64,000 nt of DNA, from the NCBI GenBank assembly GCA_035623335.1, contig DASPTQ010000306.1, positions 14,185 to 78,184 of the forward strand. Reading direction: 5' to 3'. Positions 17,045-25,514 of the stretch are shown in pieces. The position numbers and the translations under genes are program-made. Source of the DNA: JAFAGX01 sp035623335 (GTDB taxonomy: Bacteria; Acidobacteriota; Terriglobia; Terriglobales; Acidobacteriaceae). Each line of letters starts with the position of its first letter. Positions within the stretch are counted from its first letter, which is position 1. The notes beneath the pieces are model-generated. The model saw nothing but the letters and a program-made list of their open reading frames with translations. It was not told the DNA's origin and ran no database searches.

Positions 17045-17704
17045 TTACTGGGTCACCCTCAGCGTCGCCTTTGCCGTGAAGGTGTTCACACCACTGACAT
17101 AGGTGGCCGTCACGGTTGCCACCTCACCTACCGTGGCGCTGGATTGTACAGTCACAACCGCGGGGTCCTGTCCTTGGGTCACCGAAAAATCGGCTGTGCT
17201 GCCCGAACTTGTAGTACTGATCGCCCAAGTCGCCGTGCTGGTTACATCCACTGGGTTGCCACCCGCAATGGTTGCGCTGGCCTTGAAATTTTGCGTCCCA
17301 CCATTGAGGAGGGCATTAGCACTGGTAGGACTGATCGTAAGTCCGGTGACATTGGAAATCGAGACCGTGACCGTAGCCGTGCCGCTAACCGTACCGGAGG
17401 CTCCGGTGATGGTTGCGCTACCTGGGGAAATGCCCGTTACCAGCCCGGAGGTGCTGATGGTGGCGACGGTGTTGTCGGAGCTGCTCCAGAACACATTGCT
17501 GAGCGATTGGGTACTACCATCGTTATACGTGCCCACGGCACTCATCTGAACCGTACCGTTCTGGTTGATGGTCGCGCTGGGGCCGACGGTGATGGAGGTG
17601 AGGGTCGGGTTCACGAAAAAGCCGTTACAACCCGGTCCCAAGACGCACAGCAGCGCTACCACCAACGGACCGGCGAGTTTAGATTTCTGCTTTGTATTCA
17701 GCAT
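17045..17704 (-). CDS. Ig-like (BIG2) domain lipoprotein
   Basis: 219 residues from MLNTKQKSKLAGPLVVALLCVLGPGC, a signal peptide with lipobox LGPGC; the frame extends upstream to 17785 without a better start. Residues about 33-115 are a BIG2 domain (LTSITVGPSATINQNGTVQM...GTYNDGSTQSLSNVFWSSSDNTVATIS...GLVTGISPGSATIT, in pieces). A second Ig-like repeat begins at VTGLTISPTSANALLNGG. Likely displayed on the cell surface or in the periplasm; such proteins are abundant in Acidobacteriota. No partner gene nearby. Confidence 0.8.
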   Translation of the reverse strand: MLNTKQKSKLAGPLVVALLCVLGPGCNGFFVNPTLTSITVGPSATINQNGTVQMSAVGTYNDGSTQSLSNVFWSSSDNTVATISTSGLVTGISPGSATITGASGTVSGTATVTVSISNVTGLTISPTSANALLNGGTQNFKASATIAGGNPVDVTSTATWAISTTSSGSTADFSVTQGQDPAVVTVQSSATVGEVATVTATYVSGVNTFTAKATLRVTQ

Positions 17705-18163
17705 GTTGCCAAATTCCGGCAGGAGTCCCGGTACCACCAGTCGTACGTAAGAATTGTAGCAGAGAGAATTTCGCACGGCTGCCACAAGTAGCTAGCGAAT
17801 TCCCTGCTACCAGCTCAGAACGTAATCATCGCCGAAACTTGCACAAATCCGTAACCCGGGGTTGAAGCGAGTCACCAAGAGTGTCAATACTCGGAATTTG
17901 CCCGTTCGGGGACTAGGTCGGCGATCCTTCGCTACTCCCCAGCGCCTGCCTTCTAGGTTGGATGCGGATTGATTCCCAAGCATCGAGGGAAAAAGGAGAC
18001 TTGCCTAGTGGTGTTCGGCAGTCTGTTGCTCGAATCCCGTGCACGTCCATGGTTTTCCACGAACAGCACCTGGACCCCATCGAGCGGCTAGTCTAGATCC
18101 CAGTTCAGCGAGCCCGGCAACCATGGCCGCAAGCCCGGGAATGGTTCCGCTACAATAAAACCT
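17705..18163. other. Intergenic stretch, no gene seen
   Basis: 459 bp between the divergent BIG2 lipoprotein and DUF2905 genes. I see no reading frame with ribosome site, no tRNA and no strong repeat. Only the -10 box next to 18164 stands out. Confidence 0.5.
18151..18156 (+). promoter_or_regulatory. -10 box for a probably leaderless DUF2905 mRNA
   Basis: TACAAT at 18151-18156 lies 7 nt before the GTG start at 18164. A transcript starting at the usual distance would begin at or next to the start codon. No ribosome binding site is present, in agreement. Confidence 0.4.
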
Positions 18164-18388
18164 GTGACGGATCTGGGGAAACTTCTCATCATTGTCGGTG
18201 CAGTAATTGTCGGCATTGGCGTGGTGCTGGCGCTAGGCGGACGGACCCACCTGCCACTAGGACGCTTGCCCGGCGACATTCTGTATCGTGGGAAGAACAC
18301 GACATTTTATTTCCCATTGGCCACCTCCATCCTGATCAGCGTGGTGCTCTCCGTACTGCTCTATGTAATCGGTAGGTTCAGGCACTAG
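18164..18388 (+). CDS. DUF2905 small membrane protein
   Basis: 74 residues, GTG start. Two membrane segments (LGKLLIIVGAVIVGIGVVLAL and FYFPLATSILISVVLSVLLYVI) joined by a short loop with the family motif LGRLPGDILYRGKNTTFYFP. Found widely next to DNA repair or metabolic genes; function unknown. It ends 73 nt before xseA on the same strand. Confidence 0.85.
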   Translation: MTDLGKLLIIVGAVIVGIGVVLALGGRTHLPLGRLPGDILYRGKNTTFYFPLATSILISVVLSVLLYVIGRFRH

Positions 18389-18425
18389 CCGTTCTCTCGG
18401 CGTTGCTGTGCCTTTCCCGTGGTCG

Positions 18426-18453
18426 TTGAGTGCGGGCCTATCTGCGGTAAACT
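18426..18453 (+). promoter_or_regulatory. Promoter of xseA, probably leaderless
   Basis: TTGAGT 18426-18431, spacer 16, TAAACT 18448-18453, then 8 nt to the ATG at 18462. Transcription would start within a base or two of the start codon, and no ribosome site is visible. Confidence 0.45.
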
Positions 18454-18461
18454 TTCTCCGG

Positions 18462-19832
18462 ATGTCGGCTCCAGACCAGCTCGGATTCAGCTTTAACCCC
18501 AAGGGGCGCCGTACCTGGAGGGTGCGCGACTTGGTGGCTGCCGTTCGCACCCATCTCGAACGGGAATACAGCGACACCTGGGTGGAAGGGGAGATCTCTA
18601 ATTTCCGGGCACACGATTCAGGCCACCTCTATTTCACCCTCAAGGATGAGAGTGCGCAGATTCGTGTAGTCATCTTTCGATCGGCGGCGCGCCTGCTCCG
18701 GTTTCGCCCCGACAACGGCATGCAGGTCGTGGCTCGCGGGCGTGTGACGATTTATGAAGATCGGGGAGAACTGCAACTGGCGGCGGAATATCTTGAGCCG
18801 AAGGGGGCGGGAAGCCTTCAGATCGCGTTCGAGCAACTCAAAGCCAGGCTGGAAGCCGAGGGCCTCTTCGACTCAAGCCGTAAGAAGCCGATCCCTACCC
18901 TGCCACGCACGATCGGAATTGTGACCTCGCCCCAAGCCGCAGCCTTGCGCGACATTCTCCACATCTTGCGGCGGCGGCATCACGGAGCGAGTGTCGTCAT
19001 CTTCCCGGCACAGGTACAGGGAGAGACGGCTGCCTTGGAGGTCAGCGCCGGCATCCGACACTTCAATCAGGCTGGCAGCGTAGAGGTGATCATCGTGGCT
19101 CGCGGGGGTGGATCGGCAGAAGATCTCGCCGCCTTCAATCACGAAGGCCTGGCTCGTACGATCGCGTCATCTTCGATTCCCGTCATCTCCGCGGTAGGCC
19201 ATGAGACCGATTTCACCATCGTTGATTTTGTTGCGGACCTGCGTGCGCCAACGCCATCGGCGGCAGCGGAATTGGTCATCCGCTCGCGCCAGGACGTCGA
19301 GGAGCAGCTCGAGAGCCTGCATGCACGACTGGGGAAAGGCATCCGCTATCGGCTGCTGATCGCGCGTCAGAACCTGACTGAGCTGGCGCGGCATACCGCC
19401 TTCGCGCGGTTGATGGACTTGATCCATCGTCGGCAGCAACGGCTGGACGATCTGACGCACCGATTAACCGAGGGGCAGCGGCGAAGCCTCGAAAATCAAC
19501 GAAGACGCTTTGAGTCTCTAGCGGCCGCGGTCCGGCACTATGATGCCCGCCGCGTGCTCGCCAGTATGAGAAAGGATTTGGAGGCTCGGACAACTGCGCT
19601 GCTCTCTGCGGTGCGCAGCCGGTTGCGGGAGCGCGGCATGGGTTGCGAGCGGCTGGAGACCGCCCTTGCAGCCCTCTCCCCCCTGGCGATTCTAGCTCGC
19701 GGGTACGCTCTGGTGTTTGACGACTCGGGAGGGTTGCTCAAGGATGCGTCGAAGGTCGATCTGGGAGACAAGATTTCGGCTAGACTGGCGCAGGGGACAT
19801 TGATCGCCACGGTGCATGGCAAGCGAGGCTAG
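18462..19832 (+). CDS. xseA: Exodeoxyribonuclease VII large subunit
   Basis: 456 residues from MSAPDQLGFSFNP; an upstream in-frame start at 18408 would lie inside the predicted promoter. N-terminal OB fold (DTWVEGEISNFRAHDSGHLYFTLKD, in pieces), then the catalytic domain with ARGGGSAEDLAAFN and PVISAVGHETDFTIVDFVADLRAPTPSAAAE (in pieces), then a long helical coil. Degrades single-stranded DNA from both ends. The small subunit gene xseB, often the next gene, is not here; the 305 bp behind it contain only the gdh promoter. Confidence 0.95.
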   Translation: MSAPDQLGFSFNPKGRRTWRVRDLVAAVRTHLEREYSDTWVEGEISNFRAHDSGHLYFTLKDESAQIRVVIFRSAARLLRFRPDNGMQVVARGRVTIYEDRGELQLAAEYLEPKGAGSLQIAFEQLKARLEAEGLFDSSRKKPIPTLPRTIGIVTSPQAAALRDILHILRRRHHGASVVIFPAQVQGETAALEVSAGIRHFNQAGSVEVIIVARGGGSAEDLAAFNHEGLARTIASSSIPVISAVGHETDFTIVDFVADLRAPTPSAAAELVIRSRQDVEEQLESLHARLGKGIRYRLLIARQNLTELARHTAFARLMDLIHRRQQRLDDLTHRLTEGQRRSLENQRRRFESLAAAVRHYDARRVLASMRKDLEARTTALLSAVRSRLRERGMGCERLETALAALSPLAILARGYALVFDDSGGLLKDASKVDLGDKISARLAQGTLIATVHGKRG

Positions 19833-20036
19833 CCATATTCGCCCGTCAGAGGCTGCGACTGGCCGGAAGGGTCGCAGGTTGCCGCGAGCGATGTGTATCA
19901 TTCCTTGCGAGTTACGATCACGGCAGCGGCGGGGAGAAGGACCGGGAGTTCGAGCCTTTCAGTTCTGGCTTAGGCGCTCCATTCGAGGAGGCGCGGTCTA
20001 TCACGCTCGAGAACCTACCCTAGTCGATCGTCTGGC

Positions 20037-20064
20037 TTGCCTGCCAGTTTTCGCCTGCTATACT
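20037..20064 (+). promoter_or_regulatory. Promoter of the glutamate dehydrogenase gene
   Basis: TTGCCT 20037-20042, spacer 16, TATACT 20059-20064, with an extended -10 TG at 20056-20057 (TGCTATACT). It leaves a leader of about 65 nt before the ATG at 20138. One of the better-looking sigma-70 promoters in the window. The rest of 19833-20137 shows no gene. Confidence 0.6.
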
Positions 20065-20137
20065 TCGGATTTGTCCCCCAAAGCCGGGAAATCTGTCGGC
20101 ATCGGCCAGCAACAGCTGCACCTCATCGGAGACCGTC

Positions 20138-21418
20138 ATGACAACCACCACTGCCAGCCCTAGCAGCATGGAGCGCGAATTCAACCCTGTCGAGGCGCAG
20201 GCTGCCCGGTTCGATCTGGCCGCGCACAAACTCAATCTGGATGAAGGACTGTGGAAGGTGTTGCGCTACCCCAATCGGGAGATCACGGTGCACATCCCGG
20301 TTGCCATGGACAACGGGAGTCTGGATGTGTTCACCGGTTTTCGCGTGCAGCATTCGATCGCTCGCGGTCCGGCCAAAGGCGGGGTTCGCTACGCACCCGA
20401 TGTCACGCTCGATGAAGTGCGCGCCCTGGCCAGCTGGATGACCTGGAAGTGCGCCGTCGTCAACATCCCGTTTGGTGGCGCCAAGGGCGGAATTATCTGC
20501 GATCCGCACAAAATGTCGATGGGCGAACTGGAGCGCATGACCCGCCGTTACACGGCAGAACTGTTCGAATTCATCGGTCCGGAAAAAGACGTTCCCGCAC
20601 CCGACGTGAATACCAACGAGCAGATCATGGCGTGGATGATGGATACCTACTCCATGCACATGCGCCAGACGGTTACGGCGGTCGTGACCGGTAAACCGAT
20701 CAACATCGGAGGCTCGCGAGGTCGTCGCGAAGCGACCGGCCGCGGCATCATGATCGTCTGCGATGAGGCTATCAAGAAACTCAAGCTTTCCCCGAAGGAT
20801 GCGCGCGTGATCGTGCAGGGTTTCGGCAACGTGGGCTCCAATGCTGCCCTGCTCATGGCCGAGGCCGGCTACAAAGTGATCGGCATTCTCGAGGTGGATG
20901 GCGGCCTTTATAACCGAAATGGAATCAACGTCCAAAAATTATCGGAGTATCGCCAACGCAACCGAACCATTGCGGGATTCCCCGAGGCCGAAGCCTCAAA
21001 CGGCGCGGAACTACTGGTAACCGATTGCGACATTTTGATCCCCGCTGCGACCGAGAATCAGATCACCAGCCGCAATGCCGATCGCGTCAAGTGCAAGATC
21101 CTGGCGGAAGGCGCGAACGGTCCTACCACGGCCGCAGCCGACGAAATCCTGGCCGAGAAAGGTGTGTTCGTCATTCCTGACATCTTGTGCAATGCCGGCG
21201 GCGTGACCACGTCGTATTTTGAATGGGTCCAGGACCGGCAAGGCTACTTTTGGAAGGAATCCTTCGTCAACGAGCAACTGGAAATGATCATGGTGGCTGC
21301 CTTTGAGGATGTTATCCGCTATGCCGACGTCCACCAGGTCAACAACCGAATCGCCGCCTATATGCTGGCCATCGACCGAGTGGCCTACACCATTCGGCAG
21401 CGTGGAATCTATGCTTGA
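20138..21418 (+). CDS. gdhA: Glu/Leu/Phe/Val-family dehydrogenase, probable glutamate dehydrogenase
   Basis: 426 residues. Interconverts glutamate and 2-oxoglutarate plus ammonia with NAD(P). Seen: the substrate-binding and catalytic region GPAKGGVRYAPDVT, the active-site segment VNIPFGGAKGGI, and the coenzyme-binding motif VIVQGFGNVGSNAA. Length and C-terminus fit bacterial hexameric enzymes of about 420 residues. The acidic residue after the Rossmann strand (GILEVDGG) hints at NAD preference, but this is only suggestive. It has its own promoter and no operon partner. Confidence 0.93.
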   Translation: MTTTTASPSSMEREFNPVEAQAARFDLAAHKLNLDEGLWKVLRYPNREITVHIPVAMDNGSLDVFTGFRVQHSIARGPAKGGVRYAPDVTLDEVRALASWMTWKCAVVNIPFGGAKGGIICDPHKMSMGELERMTRRYTAELFEFIGPEKDVPAPDVNTNEQIMAWMMDTYSMHMRQTVTAVVTGKPINIGGSRGRREATGRGIMIVCDEAIKKLKLSPKDARVIVQGFGNVGSNAALLMAEAGYKVIGILEVDGGLYNRNGINVQKLSEYRQRNRTIAGFPEAEASNGAELLVTDCDILIPAATENQITSRNADRVKCKILAEGANGPTTAAADEILAEKGVFVIPDILCNAGGVTTSYFEWVQDRQGYFWKESFVNEQLEMIMVAAFEDVIRYADVHQVNNRIAAYMLAIDRVAYTIRQRGIYA

Positions 21419-21534
21419 GGGGGGCCCTTCGAACCGCAGAGCCCAGGCAGTAAGCCAAGGCTAAGCGGAATCGACCCAACCATTGTCGCTCCCCCGTCCT
21501 GTGCGAAGCGAAAGGTTCCCGTCGTTCGCACCAC

Positions 21535-22125
21535 TCATTTCCGTTGGCGTTGGCCCATCTTCGCGATGGCCGAACCCCGGAAGCAACCTGCCATGTGGTC
21601 GTTGACTAAGCCCATGGCCTGCATGAAGGCATAGCAGATCGTGCTGCCGACGAAGGCGAATCCACGCTTGCGCAGGTCTTTGCTCATGGCGTCGGACTCG
21701 GCGCTCGACGCCGGAACGTCTTTTGGCACCCGCCATGTATTCCGCCGCGGTTTGCCGCCAACGAAACCCCAGATGTAGCGGTCAAAGGATCCGAACTCGT
21801 CCTGCACCTTGAGGAACGCCTTGGCGTTCTTTACGGCAGAGGCGATCTTGAGCCGGTTGCGAACAATTCCCGGGTTACCTAATAAAGCTCTGATTTTGCG
21901 GCGATCATAAGCGGCAATCCGAGAGGGATCGAAGCCGTCGAAGGCGTCGTGATAATTCCGGCGCTTGCGGAGAATGATTTCCCAGTTCAGACCAGCCTGA
22001 GCGCCTTCTAGGATCAAAAATTCAAACAGCGTGCGATCATCATGGCACGGCACGCCCCACTCTTCATCGTGGTAAGGGATCGATAGTTCGCTCTGAGCCC
22101 AGCGGCAGCGACGGACTGGTGTCAT
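21535..22125 (-). CDS. tag: DNA-3-methyladenine glycosylase I
   Basis: 196 residues. Base-excision repair enzyme that removes 3-methyladenine. Seen: CRWAQ near the N-terminus, YHDEEWGVPCHDD, the catalytic-pocket segment LEGAQAGLNWEIILRKRRNY, and KRGFAFVGSTICYAFMQAMGLVNDH followed by GC (in pieces). The Cys/His set (early Cys and His, late His and Cys) matches the zinc ligands of E. coli Tag. Starts 37 nt downstream of the SYLF gene stop on the same strand; the two may share a transcript. Confidence 0.94.
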   Translation of the reverse strand: MTPVRRCRWAQSELSIPYHDEEWGVPCHDDRTLFEFLILEGAQAGLNWEIILRKRRNYHDAFDGFDPSRIAAYDRRKIRALLGNPGIVRNRLKIASAVKNAKAFLKVQDEFGSFDRYIWGFVGGKPRRNTWRVPKDVPASSAESDAMSKDLRKRGFAFVGSTICYAFMQAMGLVNDHMAGCFRGSAIAKMGQRQRK

Positions 22126-22162
22126 AAACCGGCCAAGAGATTGCGCAGGATTACCGCCAGAG

Positions 22163-22876
22163 TCATTCCAGGGATTTTGGGTCCGAGAGGTTCTTCGGAC
22201 TCTTCTTGTCCAAGAGCGCGACCAGTGCTTGGGCGCAAGAGGGAGTCTTTACTTTATTTTCTGCAATGATCTCTTTCGCGCTTAGCTTCTGACCGTACAG
22301 CTTCTCGTTAGCGCTGTTGTCGGAGCGCAGGGTCGATCCTTCGAGCGAAACCCCGGCGAAGAGACCCTTATTGCGCGAATAGGAGAGAATCTCCGCCGAC
22401 ATCACGATGTCGGTTGCCCCTTCTGCGGTACGACCTTTAGGGCCGGCTGCCGCCGAGGCATCTCCCCCCAGCTTCACCTTGCTGCTGAGCAGGGAACGGG
22501 CGCCCTTCGGATTCATAACGAGTAGGACGAAATCGGTAGCTTCCCCACCTATCTGAAGACCGAAGCTGCCGCCTTCCAAAGCGTAAAGCGCCGGCGCTCC
22601 CCACAGGCCGGTAAAATGCTGTCCGCCGCGGCAAATCATGACACCACGGCCATAACTGGCGCCGAAGACGAAGGCGGCTTTCTTGACCGAAGGCAAGATG
22701 ACAACGCATTCGGCTTTGTCCAGCAAGTCCTGGGGAATATTCTCCGGGATATTTAAGATCTCTTTGAGAACCTGACCTGCATCTTTTACCCGGTCTTGCT
22801 CGTGGTAGCTGTCCACGGCAATCGCCGCGGAGGGGAGGACGCAGATCGCCAACAGAAGTAGCAGGGTTTTTCTCAT
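22163..22876 (-). CDS. Secreted SYLF (YSC84-type) domain protein
   Basis: 237 residues with a clear signal peptide (MRKTLLLLLAICVLPSAAIA). The rest is a SYLF domain: KAECVVILPSVKKAAFVFGASYGRGVMICR, GLWGAPALYALEGGSFGLQIGGEATDFVLLVMN and DIVMSAEILSYSRNKGLFAGVSLEGSTL (in pieces). SYLF proteins bind lipids; in bacteria they are exported and uncharacterised. ATG at 22876 is preceded by GGAGATGCG. Upstream at 22896-22907 is a 12-bp palindrome. Confidence 0.9.
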   Translation of the reverse strand: MRKTLLLLLAICVLPSAAIAVDSYHEQDRVKDAGQVLKEILNIPENIPQDLLDKAECVVILPSVKKAAFVFGASYGRGVMICRGGQHFTGLWGAPALYALEGGSFGLQIGGEATDFVLLVMNPKGARSLLSSKVKLGGDASAAAGPKGRTAEGATDIVMSAEILSYSRNKGLFAGVSLEGSTLRSDNSANEKLYGQKLSAKEIIAENKVKTPSCAQALVALLDKKSPKNLSDPKSLE

Positions 22877-23199
22877 CGCATCTCCAAATCTCGAGTGGAT
22901 GCATCCATTTTACTCCCGGCTCGGACACCAGCCATTTACATCACGGGCACGCTGTGGATTCGGGCACTTAGAGGAAATCCAGTCGGTAGTCGTCTGCCGA
23001 GGCTCGAGCCTTTCAGGGGGCCCTGGAGGGTTACTGTTTGCAAGTCTTTATCCTGGCTCATCGTGCTCCTTTTGTAACTTGGCCTGCGCCGGGGCTTCTC
23101 CTAAAGTCAAGCATGAGACTTCGGTCCTTTACGTGCATCTCATAACGTGGGGGCTACCTGGCCGGGCATAAGTCGTGCGAGGCCCAGAAGGGGTGAGGA
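22877..23199. other. Divergent intergenic region with a 12-bp palindrome
   Basis: 323 bp between the SYLF gene (minus) and the VWFA gene (plus), with no gene seen. TGGATGCATCCA at 22896-22907 is a perfect palindrome 20 nt upstream of the SYLF start and directly downstream of a minus-strand -10-like TAAAAT (22907-22912). It could be an operator; this rests on symmetry alone. Confidence 0.35.
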
Positions 23200-24186
23200 A
23201 TGAAGTACACAAGGCTGTATATTTTTCTCCTTGCCGCCTTGGTGTCGCCCCGTCTCGCGCCCCTGCCAGCGCAGTCAAGTTCGGTAATCCCTGCCAATTC
23301 CTTTGTTTCTGGCTCGGCTGACGACCCGAGCGATCAGAGCCAGGATGCGGTTCTTACCATTAAGAAGCGGGTCGATGAAGTGCACGTCTTGTTCATCGCC
23401 ACCAATAAGCACGGTCGCTTCGTACGTAACTTGGATCAGGCTGACTTCGCCATTCTCGACGACCACAAGCCACCGCAATCGATCGTCAATTTCCATAGCG
23501 AGACGGACCTTCCTCTCGAGCTAGGTTTGTTGATCGATACCAGTGGTTCGGTGCGTACGCGCTTTGACTTTGAGCAGGCATCCGCGATCAGCTTTCTCGA
23601 ACAGACCATACGTCCTAATTTCGACAAAGCCTTTGTTATGGGTTTCAGCAGCCAGTCTACCCTGACCCAAGACTTTACCGACAACACCAGCCTGCTGAGG
23701 ATCGGGGTCCACCACCTGCGGAATGGCGGGGGAACGGCGCTGTTTGATGCCATTTACCGAGCTTGCCGTACCAAGCTGATGAAAGAACCGAATGAACAGC
23801 CGGCGCGCCGCGCGATCATCGTGGTGAGCGATGGCGAAGACAATCAGAGCGAGGTCAGGGAAGTGCAGGCGATCGAGATGGCGCAGCGGGCAGAAGTCAT
23901 CATTTATGCGATTTCAACCGATGACAGCGGCCTGGTCCTGCGGGGCGACACGGTTTTGCAGCAACTCGCCGAGGCCACCGGTGGCCGGGCCTTCTTCCCG
24001 TTCAAGATGAAGGATGTAAAGACCTCCTTTGCGGCCATCGAGGACGAACTCCGCAGCCAATATGTTGTTTCCTACCACCCTGCCGATTTTGAAGCCGACG
24101 GACGCTTTCGTCCGATTGAGATTACAGCGCTGAAGAAGGACCTTCAGGTACGAGCCCGCAAGGGTTATTACGCACCCACCCACTAG
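23200..24186 (+). CDS. Secreted VWFA-related acidobacterial domain protein
   Basis: 328 residues. Signal peptide (YIFLLAALVSPRLAPLPAQ), a short N-terminal beta domain (VDEVHVLFIATNKHGRFVRNLDQADFAILDDH, in pieces), then a von Willebrand A domain with the MIDAS motif DTSGS and IIVVSDGEDNQS. The C-terminal part (YVVSYHP...FRPIEITALKKDLQVRARKGYYAP, in pieces) is the hallmark of the VWFA-related family expanded in Acidobacteriota. Probably an extracytoplasmic metal-dependent adhesion or scaffold protein. Start supported by GGGGTGAGGA before the ATG. Confidence 0.92.
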   Translation: MKYTRLYIFLLAALVSPRLAPLPAQSSSVIPANSFVSGSADDPSDQSQDAVLTIKKRVDEVHVLFIATNKHGRFVRNLDQADFAILDDHKPPQSIVNFHSETDLPLELGLLIDTSGSVRTRFDFEQASAISFLEQTIRPNFDKAFVMGFSSQSTLTQDFTDNTSLLRIGVHHLRNGGGTALFDAIYRACRTKLMKEPNEQPARRAIIVVSDGEDNQSEVREVQAIEMAQRAEVIIYAISTDDSGLVLRGDTVLQQLAEATGGRAFFPFKMKDVKTSFAAIEDELRSQYVVSYHPADFEADGRFRPIEITALKKDLQVRARKGYYAPTH

Positions 24187-24258
24187 CCGAGCGATGCTAA
24201 AATAGCTCTGTGCCCGCTGCAAGATCGAGGGCGGCCTCCGTTCTTCGGGCAGAGGACA

Positions 24259-25062
24259 ATGAAGATCAGATTTGGATTGGCGGTAGCCGTAGGGTCGATC
24301 CTGATGCCCTGGGCAGGCGCACAAGTGCCGGCCCCGGCGCAAACCAGGGTCCGCCCGCAGGTCCCCCAACAGAAGTTGGCTCAGCCTCCGCAGCCGGCAC
24401 CGCCCGCGCAGCCCGCGACCGTCGCTCCGCCATCCCCTGAACAAAAGCCGGCAACTCCTCCTCAAGTCACATTCAGCAGCGGAAGTTTGACCATTACCGC
24501 CGACAATTCCACCCTAGGCGACATCCTGCGGGCCGTGCACCGCCAGACGGGAGCATCGGTCGACGTTCCGGCAAACGCCACCGAGCGGGTGGTAGGCAGG
24601 TTTGGTCCTGGTCCAGCCCGAGATGTCGTGGCCTCGCTGCTGAATGGATCCCATTTCAATTATGTCCTACTCGGATCCGAGACCGATCCCAGCGGACTCG
24701 ATAAAGTCGTGCTTCTCTCGAAGCCCGGCGGTGACGTAGCACCTGTCGAGCAGGCTCGGGTCTCAGGCCGTATGCTTCCCGTGCCCCAACCTGCTGACAA
24801 TGCTGACAGTGCGAATGATGATGACGCCGCTCAAGATATGATTCCCGATGCCAGCGAAGCTACCGACGAGCAGGCCAACCAGGCGCAAGCGGAAGATCCA
24901 GCCCAGGCGCAGCCGCAGGGGCAGCCTGGTATCAAGACTCCCGAGCAGCTTCTGCAGGAACTGCAACAACGGCAACAGCAAATGCAGCAGCAGCAGGGAG
25001 CACCGGTTCCTCCGGGATATCCGCCGACTCCAAACCCAGGCACGTCTCCGCAGCCGAAGTAA
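24259..25062 (+). CDS. Secreted protein with one STN-like domain and a low-complexity tail
   Basis: 267 residues. A signal peptide (MKIRFGLAVAVGSILMPWAGA) is followed by a Pro/Gln/Ala-rich linker. Residues about 73-150 (VTFSSGSLTITADNSTLGDILRAVHRQTGASVDVP...ERVVGRFGPGPARDVVASLLNGSHFNYVLLG, in pieces) resemble the secretin/TonB N-terminal (STN) fold. The rest is Gln/Pro-rich and disordered (residues 200-267). It lacks any secretin or TonB-barrel domain, so it may be a soluble partner of such a system. 72 nt behind the VWFA gene on the same strand. Confidence 0.7.
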   Translation: MKIRFGLAVAVGSILMPWAGAQVPAPAQTRVRPQVPQQKLAQPPQPAPPAQPATVAPPSPEQKPATPPQVTFSSGSLTITADNSTLGDILRAVHRQTGASVDVPANATERVVGRFGPGPARDVVASLLNGSHFNYVLLGSETDPSGLDKVVLLSKPGGDVAPVEQARVSGRMLPVPQPADNADSANDDDAAQDMIPDASEATDEQANQAQAEDPAQAQPQGQPGIKTPEQLLQELQQRQQQMQQQQGAPVPPGYPPTPNPGTSPQPK

Positions 25063-25142
25063 CCTTCAAGGGCAACAACGCGATGCCGCACCCGTTCCGA
25101 GCAATGGTTTTGGGCTGAAGACTGGGTGGTTGGCCGATCGGA

Positions 25143-25358
25143 TTAGTTTCCGCCCGCGTGCGCCGCTTGGGCCTGGTTTCCGACTAAAGAAGGTTTCGCA
25201 TCCGCCTTGGGCCGGCTCGCAGCGAACGCTTGCAGGATCAACAGGACCGCGCCAAACCCGGACATGATCCCGAGTGCAACGACGGCTACCACGGTTAAAG
25301 AAAGTATCAAAGCACCTAGTAACTCACCCAAGTTCGGCCCGCCTTTGTCATGAATCAC
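25143..25358 (-). CDS. Small membrane protein of unknown function
   Basis: 71 residues if it starts at GTG 25358 (the frame stays open to 25556). A strongly hydrophobic core (LGELLGALILSLTVVAVVAL and GIMSGFGAVLLILQAFAAS) makes one long or two short membrane helices, followed by a polar tail. Such a helix on this strand is unlikely by chance because the opposite strand carries no gene here. A minus-strand TACATT about 23 nt upstream could be a -10. Divergent from uvrA. The start codon is uncertain. Confidence 0.45.
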   Translation of the reverse strand: MIHDKGGPNLGELLGALILSLTVVAVVALGIMSGFGAVLLILQAFAASRPKADAKPSLVGNQAQAAHAGGN

Positions 25359-25393
25359 CGCAGCTGCGAATCCGCTTTTCCAATGTAACTGCG

Positions 25394-25423
25394 TTGACGC
25401 TCGCTGCTGTTTGCAAATATGAT
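25394..25423 (+). promoter_or_regulatory. Promoter of uvrA
   Basis: TTGACG 25394-25399, spacer 18, TATGAT 25418-25423; leader of about 85 nt to the ATG at 25515. No LexA-type box was recognised around it. Confidence 0.5.
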
Positions 25424-25514
25424 ACGGAGTAAAGGTGCGCCCTTTACTCTCCAACATTTCTAGAGCTCCGTCCACATTACGGAAGGCCACTGCGGGTGCT
25501 GCTGTCGCATAACT

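Noticed and set aside
18020..18050. GCTCGAATCCCG as a tRNA T-loop
   Set aside because: No acceptor, D or anticodon stems can be drawn around it.
19833..20137. Search for xseB behind xseA
   Set aside because: No frame here resembles the small subunit; only the gdh promoter is supported.
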